Below, piece after piece: positions 52,941 through 63,391 of a stretch of DNA of 64,000 nt. The stretch is from Diospyros lotus. Lineage: Eukaryota > Streptophyta > Magnoliopsida > Ericales > Ebenaceae. The notes beneath the pieces are model-generated. The model ran no database searches, had not been told where the DNA came from, and was given only the letters and a program-made list of their open reading frames with translations. Each line of letters opens with the position of its first letter. Within the stretch, counting starts at the first letter, position 1. The DNA lies in NCBI RefSeq assembly GCF_014633365.1, contig NC_068338.1, positions 10,922,616 to 10,986,615 on the forward strand, in the 5' to 3' direction. The position numbers were made by a program, and so were the translations under genes.

Positions 52941-55150
52941 ATCAAAATGTCGCCTTTCTCCTAAACTTGGAATCGTAATCATGAAATTATTACACTAGAA
53001 GATATGGTTGATTGAATCAAAGTTGTCTCGTTTGTTTATTTAAACTCTTCAACAATGGACCCATTGCTAAAACTCAACTTTTCAAAACTTTCAAAAATCA
53101 TAAGTTGAAGTTTCTTGAGTGTATTTAATGTATCAAGATGTCATCTTCCCCTAAATTAGGACTCGTCATCATCAAATTAGTACACTTGAAGATATCGTTC
53201 ATTGAATTAAATTTGTCTCTTTTTTAATTAAAGTGTTCTACTATGGACCCACGGCTAAAACTCAACTTTTCAAAACCTTCAAAAATCAGAATTTGAACTT
53301 TTTTGAGTGTATTTAATGTATCAAAATCTCACCTTTCTCCTAAACTTGGAATCATTCTCATCAAAATATTACACTTAAAGATATCATTGATTGAATCAAA
53401 GTTGTCTCATTTGTATTTAAAGTGTTCTGCTATGGACCCATGGCTAAAACTCAACTTTTCAAAACTTCGAAAAATCAGAATTTGAACTTTCATGACTGTA
53501 TTTAATGTATCAAAATGTCGTCTTTCCCCTAAATTTGGAACTGTCCTCATCAAATTAGTACACATGAAGATATCATCGATTGAATCAAAGTTGTCTCTTT
53601 TTTATTCAAAGTGTTCTACTATGGACCAATGGCAAAAACTCAACTTTTCAAAACCTTCAAAAATCAGAATTTGAACTTTCTTGAGTGTATTTAATGTATC
53701 AAAATGTCGCCTTTCTCCTAAACTTGGAATCGTAACCATGAAATTATTACACTAGAAGATATGGTTGATTGAATCAAAGTTGTCTCGTTTGTTTATTTAA
53801 ACTCTTCAAGAATGGACCCATTGCTAAAACTCAACTTTTCAAAACTTTCAAAAATCAAAAGTTGAAGTTTCTTGAGTGTATTTAATGTATCAAGATGTCA
53901 TCTTCCCCTAAATTTGGACTCGTTATCATCAAATTAGTACACTTGAAGATATCGTTGATTGAATTAAAGTTGTCTCTTTTTTAATTAAAGTGTTCTACTA
54001 TGGACCGATGGCAAAAACTCAACTTTTCAAAACCTTCAAAAATCAGAATTTGAACTTTCTTGAGTGTATTTAATGTATCAAAATGTCGCCTTTCTCCTAA
54101 ACTTGGAATCGCCATCATGAAATTATTACACTAGAAGATATGGTTGATTGAATCAAAGTTCTCTCTTTTTTATTTAAAGTGTTCAACTATGGACCCATTG
54201 GTAAAACTGAACTTTTCAAAACATCCGAAAATCAAAATTTGAACTTTCTTGAGTGTATTTAATGTATCAAAATGTCGCCTTTCTCCTAAACTTGGAATCG
54301 TAATCATGAAATTATTACACTAGAAGATATGGTTGATTGAATCAAAGTTGTCTCGTTTGTTTATTTAAACTCTTCAACAATGGACCCATTGCTAAAACTC
54401 AACTTTTCAAAACTTTCAAAAATCATAAGTTGAAGTTTCTTGAGTGTATTTAATGTATCAAGATGTCATCTTCCCCTAAATTTGGACTCGTCATCATCAA
54501 ATTAGTACACTTGAAGATATCGTTGATTGAATTAAAGTTGTCTCTTTTTTAATTAAAGTGTTCTACTATGGACCCAGGGCTAAAACTCAACTTTTCAAAA
54601 GATCACAAAATTAGAATTTGAATTTTCTTGAGTGTATTTAAAGTATCAAAATGTCACCTTTCTCCTAAACTTTGGATCGTCATCTTCAAATTATTACACT
54701 TGAAGATATCGTTGATTGAATCAAAGTTATCTCTTTTTTATTTAAAGTGTTCAACTGTGGACCCGTTGCTAAAACTCAACTTTACAATACACCCAAAAAT
54801 CAAAATTTTATCTTTCATGACTATATTTAGAGTATCAAAATGTCGTATTTCACCAAGATTTGGAATCATCATCATCAAATTAGTACACTTGAAGATATGG
54901 TTGATTGAATCAAAGTTCTCTCTTTTTTATTTAAAGTGTTCAACTATGGACCCATGGCTAAAACTGAACTTTTCAAAACATCCGAAAATCAAAATTTGAA
55001 CTTTCTTGAGTCTATTTAATGTATCAAAATATCGTATTTTCCCTAAACTTGGAATCGTCATCACGAAATTATTACACTAGAAGATATGGTTGATTGAGTC
55101 AAAGTTGTCTCTTTCTTGTTGAAAGTTTGAAATCGTAATCATGAAATTAG
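43030..55150. repeat. Eight further copies of the 78-bp deletion monomer
   Basis: The junction TTGTTGAAAG/TTTGAAATCG occurs near 43050, 44260, 46605, 47820, 49030, 51375, 52590 and 55125. All copies have the same breakpoint, and the preceding monomer always reads TTGATTGAGTCAAAG. Identical breakpoints show descent from one deletion event (about 37100 is the ninth copy), spread by higher-order duplication. Confidence 0.88.
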
Positions 55151-58100
55151 TACACTTGAAGATATCGTTGATTGAATCAAAGTTGTCTCGTTTGTATTTA
55201 AAGTGTTCTACTATGGACCCATGGCTAAAACTCAACTTTTCAAAATTTCTGAAAATCAGAATTTGAGCTTTCATGAGTGTATTTAATGTATCAAAATGTC
55301 GTCTTTCCCCTAAATTTGGAATCGTCGTCATCAAATTAGTACACATGAAGATATCGTCGATTGAATCAAAGTTGTGTCTTTTTTATTCAAAGTGTTCTAC
55401 TACGGACCAATGGCAAAAACTCAACTTTTCAAAACCTTCAAAAATCAGAATTTGAACTTTCTTGAGTGTATTTAATGTATCAAAAGGTCGCCTTTCTCCT
55501 AAACTTGGAATCGTAATCATGAAATTATTACACTAGAAGATATGGTTGATTGAATCAAGGTTGTCTCGTTTGTTTATTTAAACTCTTCAACAATGGACCC
55601 ATTGCTAAAACTCAACTTTTCAAAACTTTCAAAAATCATAAGTTGAAGTTTCTTGAGTGTATTTAATGTATCAAGATGTCATCTTCCCCTAAATTTGGAC
55701 TCGTCATCATCAAATTAGTACACTTGAAGATATCGTTGATTGAATTAAAGTTGTCTCTTTTTTAATTAAAGTGTTCTACTATGGACCCAGGGCTAAAACT
55801 CAACTTTTCAAAAGATCACAAAATTAGAATTTGAATTTTCTTGAGTGTATTTAATGTATCAAAATGTCACCTTTCTCCTAAACTTTGGATCGTCATCATC
55901 AAATTATTACACTTGAAGATATCATTGATTGAATCAAAGTTATCTCTTTTTTATTTAAAGTGTTCAACTGTGGACCCGTTGCTAAAACTCAACTTTACAA
56001 TACACCCGAAAATCAAAAATTTTATCTTTCATGACTATATTTAGAGTATCAAAATGTCGTATTTCACCAAGATTTGGAATCATCATCATCAAATTAGTAC
56101 ACTTGAAGATATCGTTGATTGAATCAAAGTTGTCTATTTCTTGTTTAAAGTGTTCTACTATGGACACATGGCTAAAACTCGACTTTTCAAAACATTAGAA
56201 AATCAAAATTTGAACTTTTTTTAGTGTATTTAATGTATCAAAATGTCGTCTTTCTCCTAAATTTGGAATCGTCATCATCAAATTAGTACACTTGAAGATA
56301 TCGTTGATTGAATTAAAGTTGTCTCATTTTTAATTAAAGTGTTCTACTATGGTCCCACGCCTAAAACTCAACTTTTCAAAACATCACAAAATTAGAATTT
56401 GAACTTTCTTAAGTGTATTTAATGCATCAAAATGTCACCTTTCTCCTAAACTTGGAATCGTCATCATCAAATTATTACACTTGAAGATATCGTTGATTGA
56501 ATCAAAGTTGTCTCTTTTTTATTTAAAGTGTTGAACTATGGACCCATTGCTAAAACTCAACTTTACAATACACCCGAAAATCAAAATTTTAACTTTCATG
56601 ACTATATTTAGAGTATCAAAATGTCATATTTCACCAAGATTTAGAATCGTCATCATCAAATTAGTACACTTGAAGATATCATTGATTGAGTCAAAGTCGT
56701 CTCTTTCTTGTTTAAAGTGTTCTACTATGGACACATGGCTAAAACTCAACTTTTCAAACACATTCGAAAATCAAAATTTGAACTTTCTTGAGTGTATTTA
56801 ATGTATCAAAATGTCGTCTTTCTCCTAAATTTGGAATCATCATCATCAAACAAGTACACTTGAAATATTGTTGATTGAATCAAAGTTGTCTCTTTTTTAT
56901 TTAAAGTTTTCTACTATGGACGCATGCCTAAAACACGACTTTTCAAAATTCCGAAAATCTGAATTTGAACTTTCTTAAGTGTATTTAGAGTATCAAGATG
57001 TCTTCTTTTACCAAGATTTGGAATCGTCATCATCAAACTAGTACACTTGAAGATATCGTCGATTGAATCAAAGTTGTCTATTTCATGTTTAAAGTATTCT
57101 ACTATGGACCCTCGGCTAAAACTCAACTTTTCAAAACTTCCCGAAATTAGAATTTGAACATTCTTTTGTGTGTAAAGTGTATCAAAATTACATCTTTTTC
57201 CAAAATTTGAAATCGTAATCATGAAATTAGTACACTTGAAGATATCGTTGATTGAATCAAAGTTGTCTCGTTTGTTTTTAAAGTGTTCTACTATGGACCC
57301 ATGGCTAAAACTCAACTTTTCAAAACTTTTGAAAATCAGAATTTGAACTTTCATGAGTGTATTTATTGTATCAAAATGTCGTCTTTCCCCTAAATTTGGA
57401 ACCGTCATCATCAAATTAGTACACATGAAGATATCATCGATTGAATCAAAGTTGTCTCTTTTTTATTCAAAGTGTTCTACTATGGACCAATGGCAAAAAC
57501 TCAACTTTTCAAAACCTTCAAAAATCAGAATTTGAACTTTCTTGAGTGTATTTAATGTATCAAAATGTCGCCTTTCTCTCTAAACTTGGAATCGTCATCA
57601 TGAAATTGTTACACTAGAAGATATGGTTGATTGAATCAAAGTTGTCTCATTTGTTTATTTAAACTGTTCAACAATGGACCCATAGCTAAAACTCAACTTT
57701 TCAAAATTCTCAAAAATCATAAGTCGAAGTTTCTCGAGTGTATTTAATGTATCAAGATGTCATCTTCCCCTAAATTTGGACTCGTCATCATCAAATTAGT
57801 ACACTTGAAGATATCGTTGATTGAATTAAAGTTGTCTCATTTTTAATTAAAGTGTTCTACTACGGTCCCACGCCTAAAACTCAACTTTTCAAAACATCAC
57901 AAAATTAGAATTTGAACTTTCTTGAGTGTATTTAATGCATCAAAATGTCACCTTTCTCCTAAACTTGGAATGGTCATCATCAAATTATTACACTTGAAGA
58001 TATCGTTGATTGAATCAAAGTTGTCTCTTTTTTATTTAAAGTGTTGAACTATGGACCCATTGCTAAAACTCAACTTTACAATACACCCGAAAATCAAAAT

Positions 58101-58433
58101 TTTAACTTTCATGACTATATTTAGAGTATCAAAATGTCGTATTTCACCAAGATTTGGAATCGTCATCATCAAATTAGTACACTTGAAGATATCGTTGATT
58201 GAGTCAAAGTCGTCTCTTTCTTGTTTAAAGTGTTCTACTATGGACCCATGGCTAAAACTCAAGTTTTCAAAACTTTTGAAAATCAGAATTTGAATTTTCT
58301 TGAGTGTCTTTATGTTATCAAAATGTTGACTTTCTCCTAGATTTGGAATCGCCATCATTAAATTAGTATACTTTAAGATATCGTTGATTGAATCAAAGTT
58401 GTCTATTTCTTGTTTAAAGTGTTCTACTATGGA

Positions 58434-58438
58434 CACAT
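58434..58438. other. Left target-site duplication of LTR D
   Basis: CACAT before TGTAACGACCCG is repeated exactly at 61145-61149 after GGTATTACA. Together they restore the satellite motif ATGGACACATGGC. Confidence 0.92.
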
Positions 58439-59024
58439 TGTAACGACCCGCTCCCACTTACGGACGCCACCGGTAAATAATCGACCGGATTAATCACCCG
58501 ACAACCACAACTGAAGGGTTGGACTATGTTCCAACAGGAAACGCCCTAGGTGGGAACTAGGCTTCGTCCTTCCCTTCGCTCCACTCAGGAATCGGTCCCA
58601 ACTCAAATAAGAAAAATCCAGCGGACCAAGACCCGAAACCCGAGTGAGCTTCACCTCTCTTCAGCTCGCCCCATAGCAAGCCAGAGGTGACCCAGGCACA
58701 AAGCTAGCATATAAACACTTCGCTGAGTATTGGGGATTTATGAGAACATACCTTGTTGATCTTGACTCAGTCCGAAACTTGGCTTTACCGACTATACCAC
58801 ATTCAACAAGCAATCTCACAATCATCTATCACACTGTGATGATTACACAATTAAATACATTTAAGCTCAATAACACAGATATTTACTCACAAGGGTATAC
58901 ATACACCACGCCCCCTGTCTACATACAAGTAATATTAAAAATACATAACTCGGGCAACACAGCTAGTTGCCACAACAGCCTCCCGCCGCCATCCCTGCCT
59001 GCATCTGGACTTGCATCATCTACA

Positions 59025-59058
59025 CATGAGGTAAAACCTCATGAGTCATAAAGACTCA
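59025..59058 (-). other. Two adjacent hairpins in LTR D
   Basis: CATGAGGT-AAA-ACCTCATG (59025-59043) has an 8-bp perfect stem. TGAGTC-ATAAA-GACTCA (59042-59058) has a 6-bp perfect stem and is followed by GTAAG. The second corresponds by position and flank to the hairpins of LTRs B and C (GCAAG follows there) but has a different stem. The two share bases 59042-59043, so full-length forms compete. Confidence 0.7.
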
Positions 59059-59755
59059 GTAAGGGTGCAATGCATGTAAATATGAATATAATCATGTTTA
59101 TGTATGCCAATGCATGCAAATGAGGCTAGGTCCACTCATCCTCACAACCCTCCAAGTTTGAGGCATTAATCTATCAGCCCTCACAACACTAGTCCTCCTT
59201 ATGGCCACAGGTCCACTAGTTCTTGCATCACACAAGATATAACTACTACATGCCAGTGCAACATAAAAACATTATCAAGCATATTTACCAACTTGCAAGG
59301 CCACCTCCACATGGGGCCGTCCCTTACCTGGCTCGAAGCCTCCTCTCTGCCTCGGCACGAACTCCAGCCCAAACTCCGAGCTCTTCTAGGATCATCGCCT
59401 CCTTGGTCGAACCTAGATACAAATACACACAAACCCAACTCTATCAACATCCGGCATTAAACTAATGCCCTCAACTTCGCCACACACACCATCAAAACCA
59501 TCCATCAACAATTTTCTAAACAACCCTGGCACAGGGTTTAATCCCACAAATAATTATTTTACATTAACTCACTTAATGCAATTAACTGGGGAAGAAAAAT
59601 ATTAATTTACCTCGACTTGTTTGGAGAGAAATTCGGAAACGCCCACACCGACGTTGCCTCCCGAACTGCCGCTCGCGCCCAAAATTCCATTTTTTGAGCT
59701 TCCGACAAGCTCTTCAAGCCCCAAACTAATTTCTAAAACTTTCCCTCATTTTTCT

Positions 59756-59838
59756 AGAATTTTTCCTATTTTTCCATATTTTTCTTTTTCTTTCTTTTTT
59801 TTTTCTATTTTTCTTTTCTTTTCTTTCTTTTTTTCTTC
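59756..59838 (+). repeat. Homopyrimidine tract in LTR D
   Basis: About 80 bases almost purely T and C (TTTTTC, CTTTT units). On the minus strand this is a purine tract within the presumed leader of the LTR transcript. It is low complexity and explains a lysine-rich minus-strand open frame. Confidence 0.85.
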
Positions 59839-60560
59839 TTTGGCTTCTCCCACATGCGCACTGTTCCTTCATATTCTTCCTCGCGAAGCCTGCGCGCTTG
59901 TGCGGCTGCCACCGCCGCCGCTGGCCACCACTGGCCTGGTCTCCGCCGGCCCACGTTGTAGCTGCAGCCACCACCGCTGGCCGCTCTGGGATGCTCTGTA
60001 ACCACCGCAAGCAACCACTGCCGCCACAAGCAGCCACGGACCAACTTCCCCTGCGCGCAACCGGCTGCCATGGCCGACGCTAGCCTCCGCCGCTGCTCAT
60101 GCGACCCCGTCGGCCACCTCAGTTCGCTAACTTCGAGCGTGCCTCAGTCGCTGCCACCATGAGCAGCCATGGAGGCCTCCCACGCGAGTTGCAGCTCCTG
60201 CAGTAGCCATGGCCGATCGGCCTTCTTCAACAGCTTCGCGTGCCACCGCCTCCACCACTGCCATTCGCCTGTTGCTGCCGCTGCATCGCAAGTCTCCGTC
60301 GCTGCATTTCGGCCATCAATGGCCGCTGCATATCTGGCCAACAGCGGCCAGCCATCGGCCCCCAACAGCTTTAGCTCTCTCTCTCGCCATTGATCTCTCC
60401 TTCCCTCACTCTCTTACAGCTCTCGATCTCTCTCTCTCTCGCAACTCCCCTGCGATCTCTCGGCCTTCCTCCCGAGCCTTCTCCTCTGTCTCTGCAAATT
60501 TGATTTCAATTTGTGAGAATGGGCACTGTAGCAAACTTGAAGCCCACGCCTATACATACA

Positions 60561-60573
60561 CTTATATATATTT
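60561..60573 (-). promoter_or_regulatory. TATA box candidate of LTR D
   Basis: The minus strand reads AAATATATATAAG, about 570 bp from the LTR 5' end. It is followed about 30 bases on by sequence leading into the GC-rich leader, as expected for an LTR core promoter. Confidence 0.5.
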
Positions 60574-61125
60574 ACACATTAACCCCCAATACATATATTA
60601 ATTCCACTTAAGAATTTAATAATTGCACTTGGGGGAATTTTATAATTATACTTGGACCCTCCCAAGATTTTAATTAATTTCCCACGAGCCACTAAAACAT
60701 TAATTCTCCAAAATTAATAATTGACTTTTACTTGATAAAGCCAACTTTGTTCCTGTGACTGCACAGGACCTTAATTTGACCCGAAAACACTTAAGAGTTT
60801 CCTTATTCATAAAACCGGACCACCCCTAGGGTCCCCTCAGCTTCCCGGAAGTCCTTTGCGACTATTCAGTATTTGCACTCATTCAGGCTTATACAGAATT
60901 AAATCCAAAAATTATTCCCGATTGGACTGCTTCCAGCGTCATAATCCTCATCTCGAGACGCTCACCAGTCTCTGGCCCTCTTCCCTGGACATCCAAGTCC
61001 CGAGGCACTCCCTGCCGCCAATTCAGAAATTTTATTAATTAATTTATTGAGATTGACCCTTGGGCTTTTCGGACCACCCGAGGTCCTAACAAAAAAATCA
61101 AAAAAATTATTTATTTTCAATACCA

Positions 61126-61144
61126 TGTAATACCGGGTATTACA
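61126..61144. other. Terminal palindrome of LTR D
   Basis: TGTAATACCGGGTATTACA is a perfect 9+1+9 palindrome at the very end of the LTR, next to the CACAT duplication. The LTR terminus therefore contains its own inverted copy. Confidence 0.9.
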
Positions 61145-62800
61145 CACATGGCTAAAACTCAACTTTTCAAAACATTCGAAAATCAAAATTTCAACTTTCT
61201 TGAGTGTATTTAATGTATCAAAATGTCGTCTTTCTCCTAAATTTGGAATCGTCATCACCAAATTAGTACACTTGAAGGTATCGTTGATTGAATCAAAGTT
61301 GTCTCTTGTTTATTTAAACTGTTCAACAATGGACCCATTGCTAAAACTCAACTTTTCAAAACTTTCAAAAATCATAAGTTGAAGTTTCTTGAGTGTATTT
61401 AATTTATCAAGATGTCATATTCCCCTAAATTTGGACTCGTCATCATCAAATTAGTGCACTTGAAGATATCGTTGATTGAATTAAAGTTGTCTCTTTTTTA
61501 ATTAAAGTGTTCTACTATGGACCCACGCCTAAAACTCAACTTTTCAAAACATCACAAAATTAGGATTTGAACTTTCTTGAGTGTATTTAATGTATCAAAA
61601 TGTCACCTTTATCCTAAACTTGGAATCCTCATCATCAAATTATTACACTTGAAGATATCGTTGATTGAATCAAAGTTGTCTCTTTTTTATTTAAAGTGTT
61701 CAACTATGGACCCATTGCTAAAACTCAACTTTACAATACACCCGAAAATCAAAATTTTAACTTTCATGACTATATTTAGAGTATCAAAATGTCGTATTTC
61801 ACCAAGATTTGGAATCGTCATCATCAAATTAGTACACTTGAAGATATTGTTGATTGAATCAAAGTTGTCTCTTTTTTATTCAAAGTGTTCTACTATGGAC
61901 CCAAGGCAAAAACTCAACTTTTCAAGACCTCCAAAAATCTGAATTTGAAATTTCTTGAGTGTATTTAATGTATCAAAATGTCATCTTTCTCCTAAACTTG
62001 GAATCGTCATCATCAAATTATTACAGTTGAAGATATCATTGATTGAATCAAAGTTGTCTCTTTTTTATTTAAAGTGTTCAACTATGGACACATGGCTAAA
62101 ACTCAACTTTTCAAAAGATCCGAAAATCAAAATTGGAACTTTCTTGAGTGTATTTAATATATTAAAATGTTTTCTTTCCCCTAACTTTGGAATCGTCATC
62201 ATCAAATTAGTATACTTGAAGATATCATTGATTGAATCAAAGCTATCTCTTTCTTGTTTAAAGTGTTCTACTATGGACCCATGGCTAAAATTCAATTTTT
62301 CAAAACTTTCAAAAATCAGAATTTGAACTTTCTTGTGTGTATTTATTGTATCAAAATGTCGTCTTTCTCCTAAATTTGGAATCGTCATCATCAAATTAGT
62401 ACACTTGAAATATCGTTTATTGAATCAAAGTTGTCTCTTTTTTATTTAAAGTGTTCTACTATGGACGCATTCTTAAAGCTCAACTTTTCAAAACATCCCA
62501 AAATCAGAATTTGAACTTTCTTAAGTGTATTTAGAGTATCAAAATGTTGTCTTTCACCAAGATTTAGAATCGTCATCACCAAACTAGTACACTTGAAGAT
62601 ATCGTTGATTGAATCAAAGATGGCTATTTCATGTTTAAAGTGTTCTACTATGGACCCACGGCTAAAACTCAACTTTTCAAAACTTCCCGAAATTAGAATT
62701 TGAACTTTCTTTTGTGTGTAAAGTGTATCAAAATTACATCTTTCTCCTAAATTTGAAATCGTCATCATGTAATTAGTACACTTGAAGATATCGTTGATTG
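61145..62800. repeat. 189-bp satellite array, block 5
   Basis: About 8.8 monomers of the right-hand subtype set, including the TTTACAATACACCC and TTTGTGTGTAAAGTG monomers. It resumes exactly after the CACAT duplication of LTR D and stops after GATATCGTTGATTG, where family-A LTR sequence begins. No higher-order repeat is contained within its length. Confidence 0.96.
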
Positions 62801-63263
62801 TATAATACCCTATATTTTCGTGAAATTGCCACGTATTTTAAGTTAGTTTAAAATATAAAAAAATATATTTGAAATTGCAAGAAGTGACCAAATTAGTCAC
62901 AAGGAGTTCCCTAGAGATTAGATACCTGAGGATAAAGGTATATTTTTGACGAGCGTCTCGAGGCGAGATTTATAACGTCGAAAGAAATTAAATGAGAGAT
63001 GGTTTTTCGGTTAAGCTAAGTTGTAGCCTAAAATAGCCGAATGATGGTAAGGGGCTTCAGGAAATCGTACATATCGAGTAATTTTGAGTTATTAATTTTC
63101 AGATTTTAAGTATCTCGATAAATTTGATGTTTGAGGGTGTAATTGTAATTAGAGAATTATCAAACGAAATAAGGATAAAATTAAGAGCTTATGTGCTAAA
63201 ATATTAAAGTTGAGGACTTGAAATAAGGGCCAAAATGTCATTTGGAAGAAGTTAGGGAATTAG
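62801..63263 (+). mobile_element. 5' fragment of a second family-A LTR
   Basis: It begins TATAATACCC and aligns by eye with 6239-6700. Shared segments include GAGCGTCTCGAGGCGAGATT, GAATGATGGTAAGGGGCTTC, TTGAGTTATTAATTTT and TTGAGGGTGTAATTGTAATT in the same order. Substitutions and short indels are scattered throughout, so it is a separate, older family member and not a copy made by satellite duplication. It is cut at 63263 by the Cassandra insertion; the rest may continue beyond the window. Confidence 0.85.
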
Positions 63264-63391
63264 TGTAATACCCCGAGGGTCCAGAGAAGTTAGAATATAT
63301 CGAGAATAGTGTGAAAGGAAACAACACCAGCTGGATACCTTTTGGGCTGAATGTTGGCAAAGAACTCCCAAGTTAAGCGTGCTTGACTTGG
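63264..63391 (+). repeat. Extra partial Cassandra LTR copy
   Basis: The first about 128 bp of an LTR (TGTAATACCCC to GCTTGACTTGGG) are followed by a restart at GTAATACCCCGAGGG. The join uses GTAAT, present both in the LTR start and within GGGGTAATCCAGG of the 5S-like part. By eye this copy differs from the following full LTR at about six places plus an indel, more than that LTR differs from the 3' LTR. This favours recombination between two different Cassandra copies over simple slippage. Confidence 0.8.

Larger units (their letters stand above)
41060..56100. repeat. 12077-bp offset duplication (about 3 kb per copy)
   Basis: 41.1-44.0 kb matches 53.1-56.1 kb with landmarks 41226/53303, 41415/53492, 42551/54628 and 43196/55273. 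Both copies carry the rare AAAATATTACACTTAAAG and GTGTTCTGCTATGG variants. Since 12077 = 2 x 4770 + 2537, the 4770-bp tandem pair sits inside the longer duplicated frame, giving a nested structure. Confidence 0.82.
39984..58438. repeat. 189-bp satellite array, block 4
   Basis: The longest uninterrupted satellite stretch, 18.5 kb, all of the right-hand subtype set. Characteristic variants are AAACTTTGGATCGTC, ACTGTGGACCCGTTGC, TTTACAATACACCC, CATGACTATATTTAGAG, AAGTTATCTC and TTGAGCTTTCATGAG. Eight copies of the 78-bp deletion monomer lie between 43.0 and 55.2 kb. From about 56.2 kb the subtype order returns to that of block 3 (e.g. TTACCAAGATTTGG at 57008 and TTTGTGTGTAAAGTG at 57164). It ends in CACAT at the LTR D insertion. 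Confidence 0.97.
58439..61144 (-). mobile_element. Solo LTR D, Ty3/gypsy-like, GC-rich leader
   Basis: A 2706-bp insertion with TG...CA ends and a perfect CACAT duplication. Minus orientation is inferred from the TATA candidate at 60561-60573 and from the hairpin in the same orientation as in LTRs B and C; the minus strand starts TGTAATACCCGG and ends GCGGGTCGTTACA. Downstream of the TATA candidate (lower coordinates) come a CTCTCTCTC tract (60377-60443), a GC-rich region (about 59860-60370) and a long pyrimidine tract on the plus strand (59756-59838). Overlapping open frames in the GC-rich part, up to 130 codons on both strands, are compositional and show no domain I recognise. No retroelement internal region is present. 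It is only distantly related to LTRs B and C. Confidence 0.88.

Noticed and set aside
59621..60601. Overlapping open frames in the GC-rich part of LTR D
   Set aside because: Openness on both strands is explained by low stop-codon frequency in GC-rich and T/C-rich DNA; the sequence is within a solo LTR with verified target duplications.
62801..63263. Family-A fragment as a copy made by satellite higher-order duplication of 6239
   Set aside because: The satellite junction phase differs by 5 bp and the two LTR segments differ by many substitutions and indels, so independent insertions are more likely.
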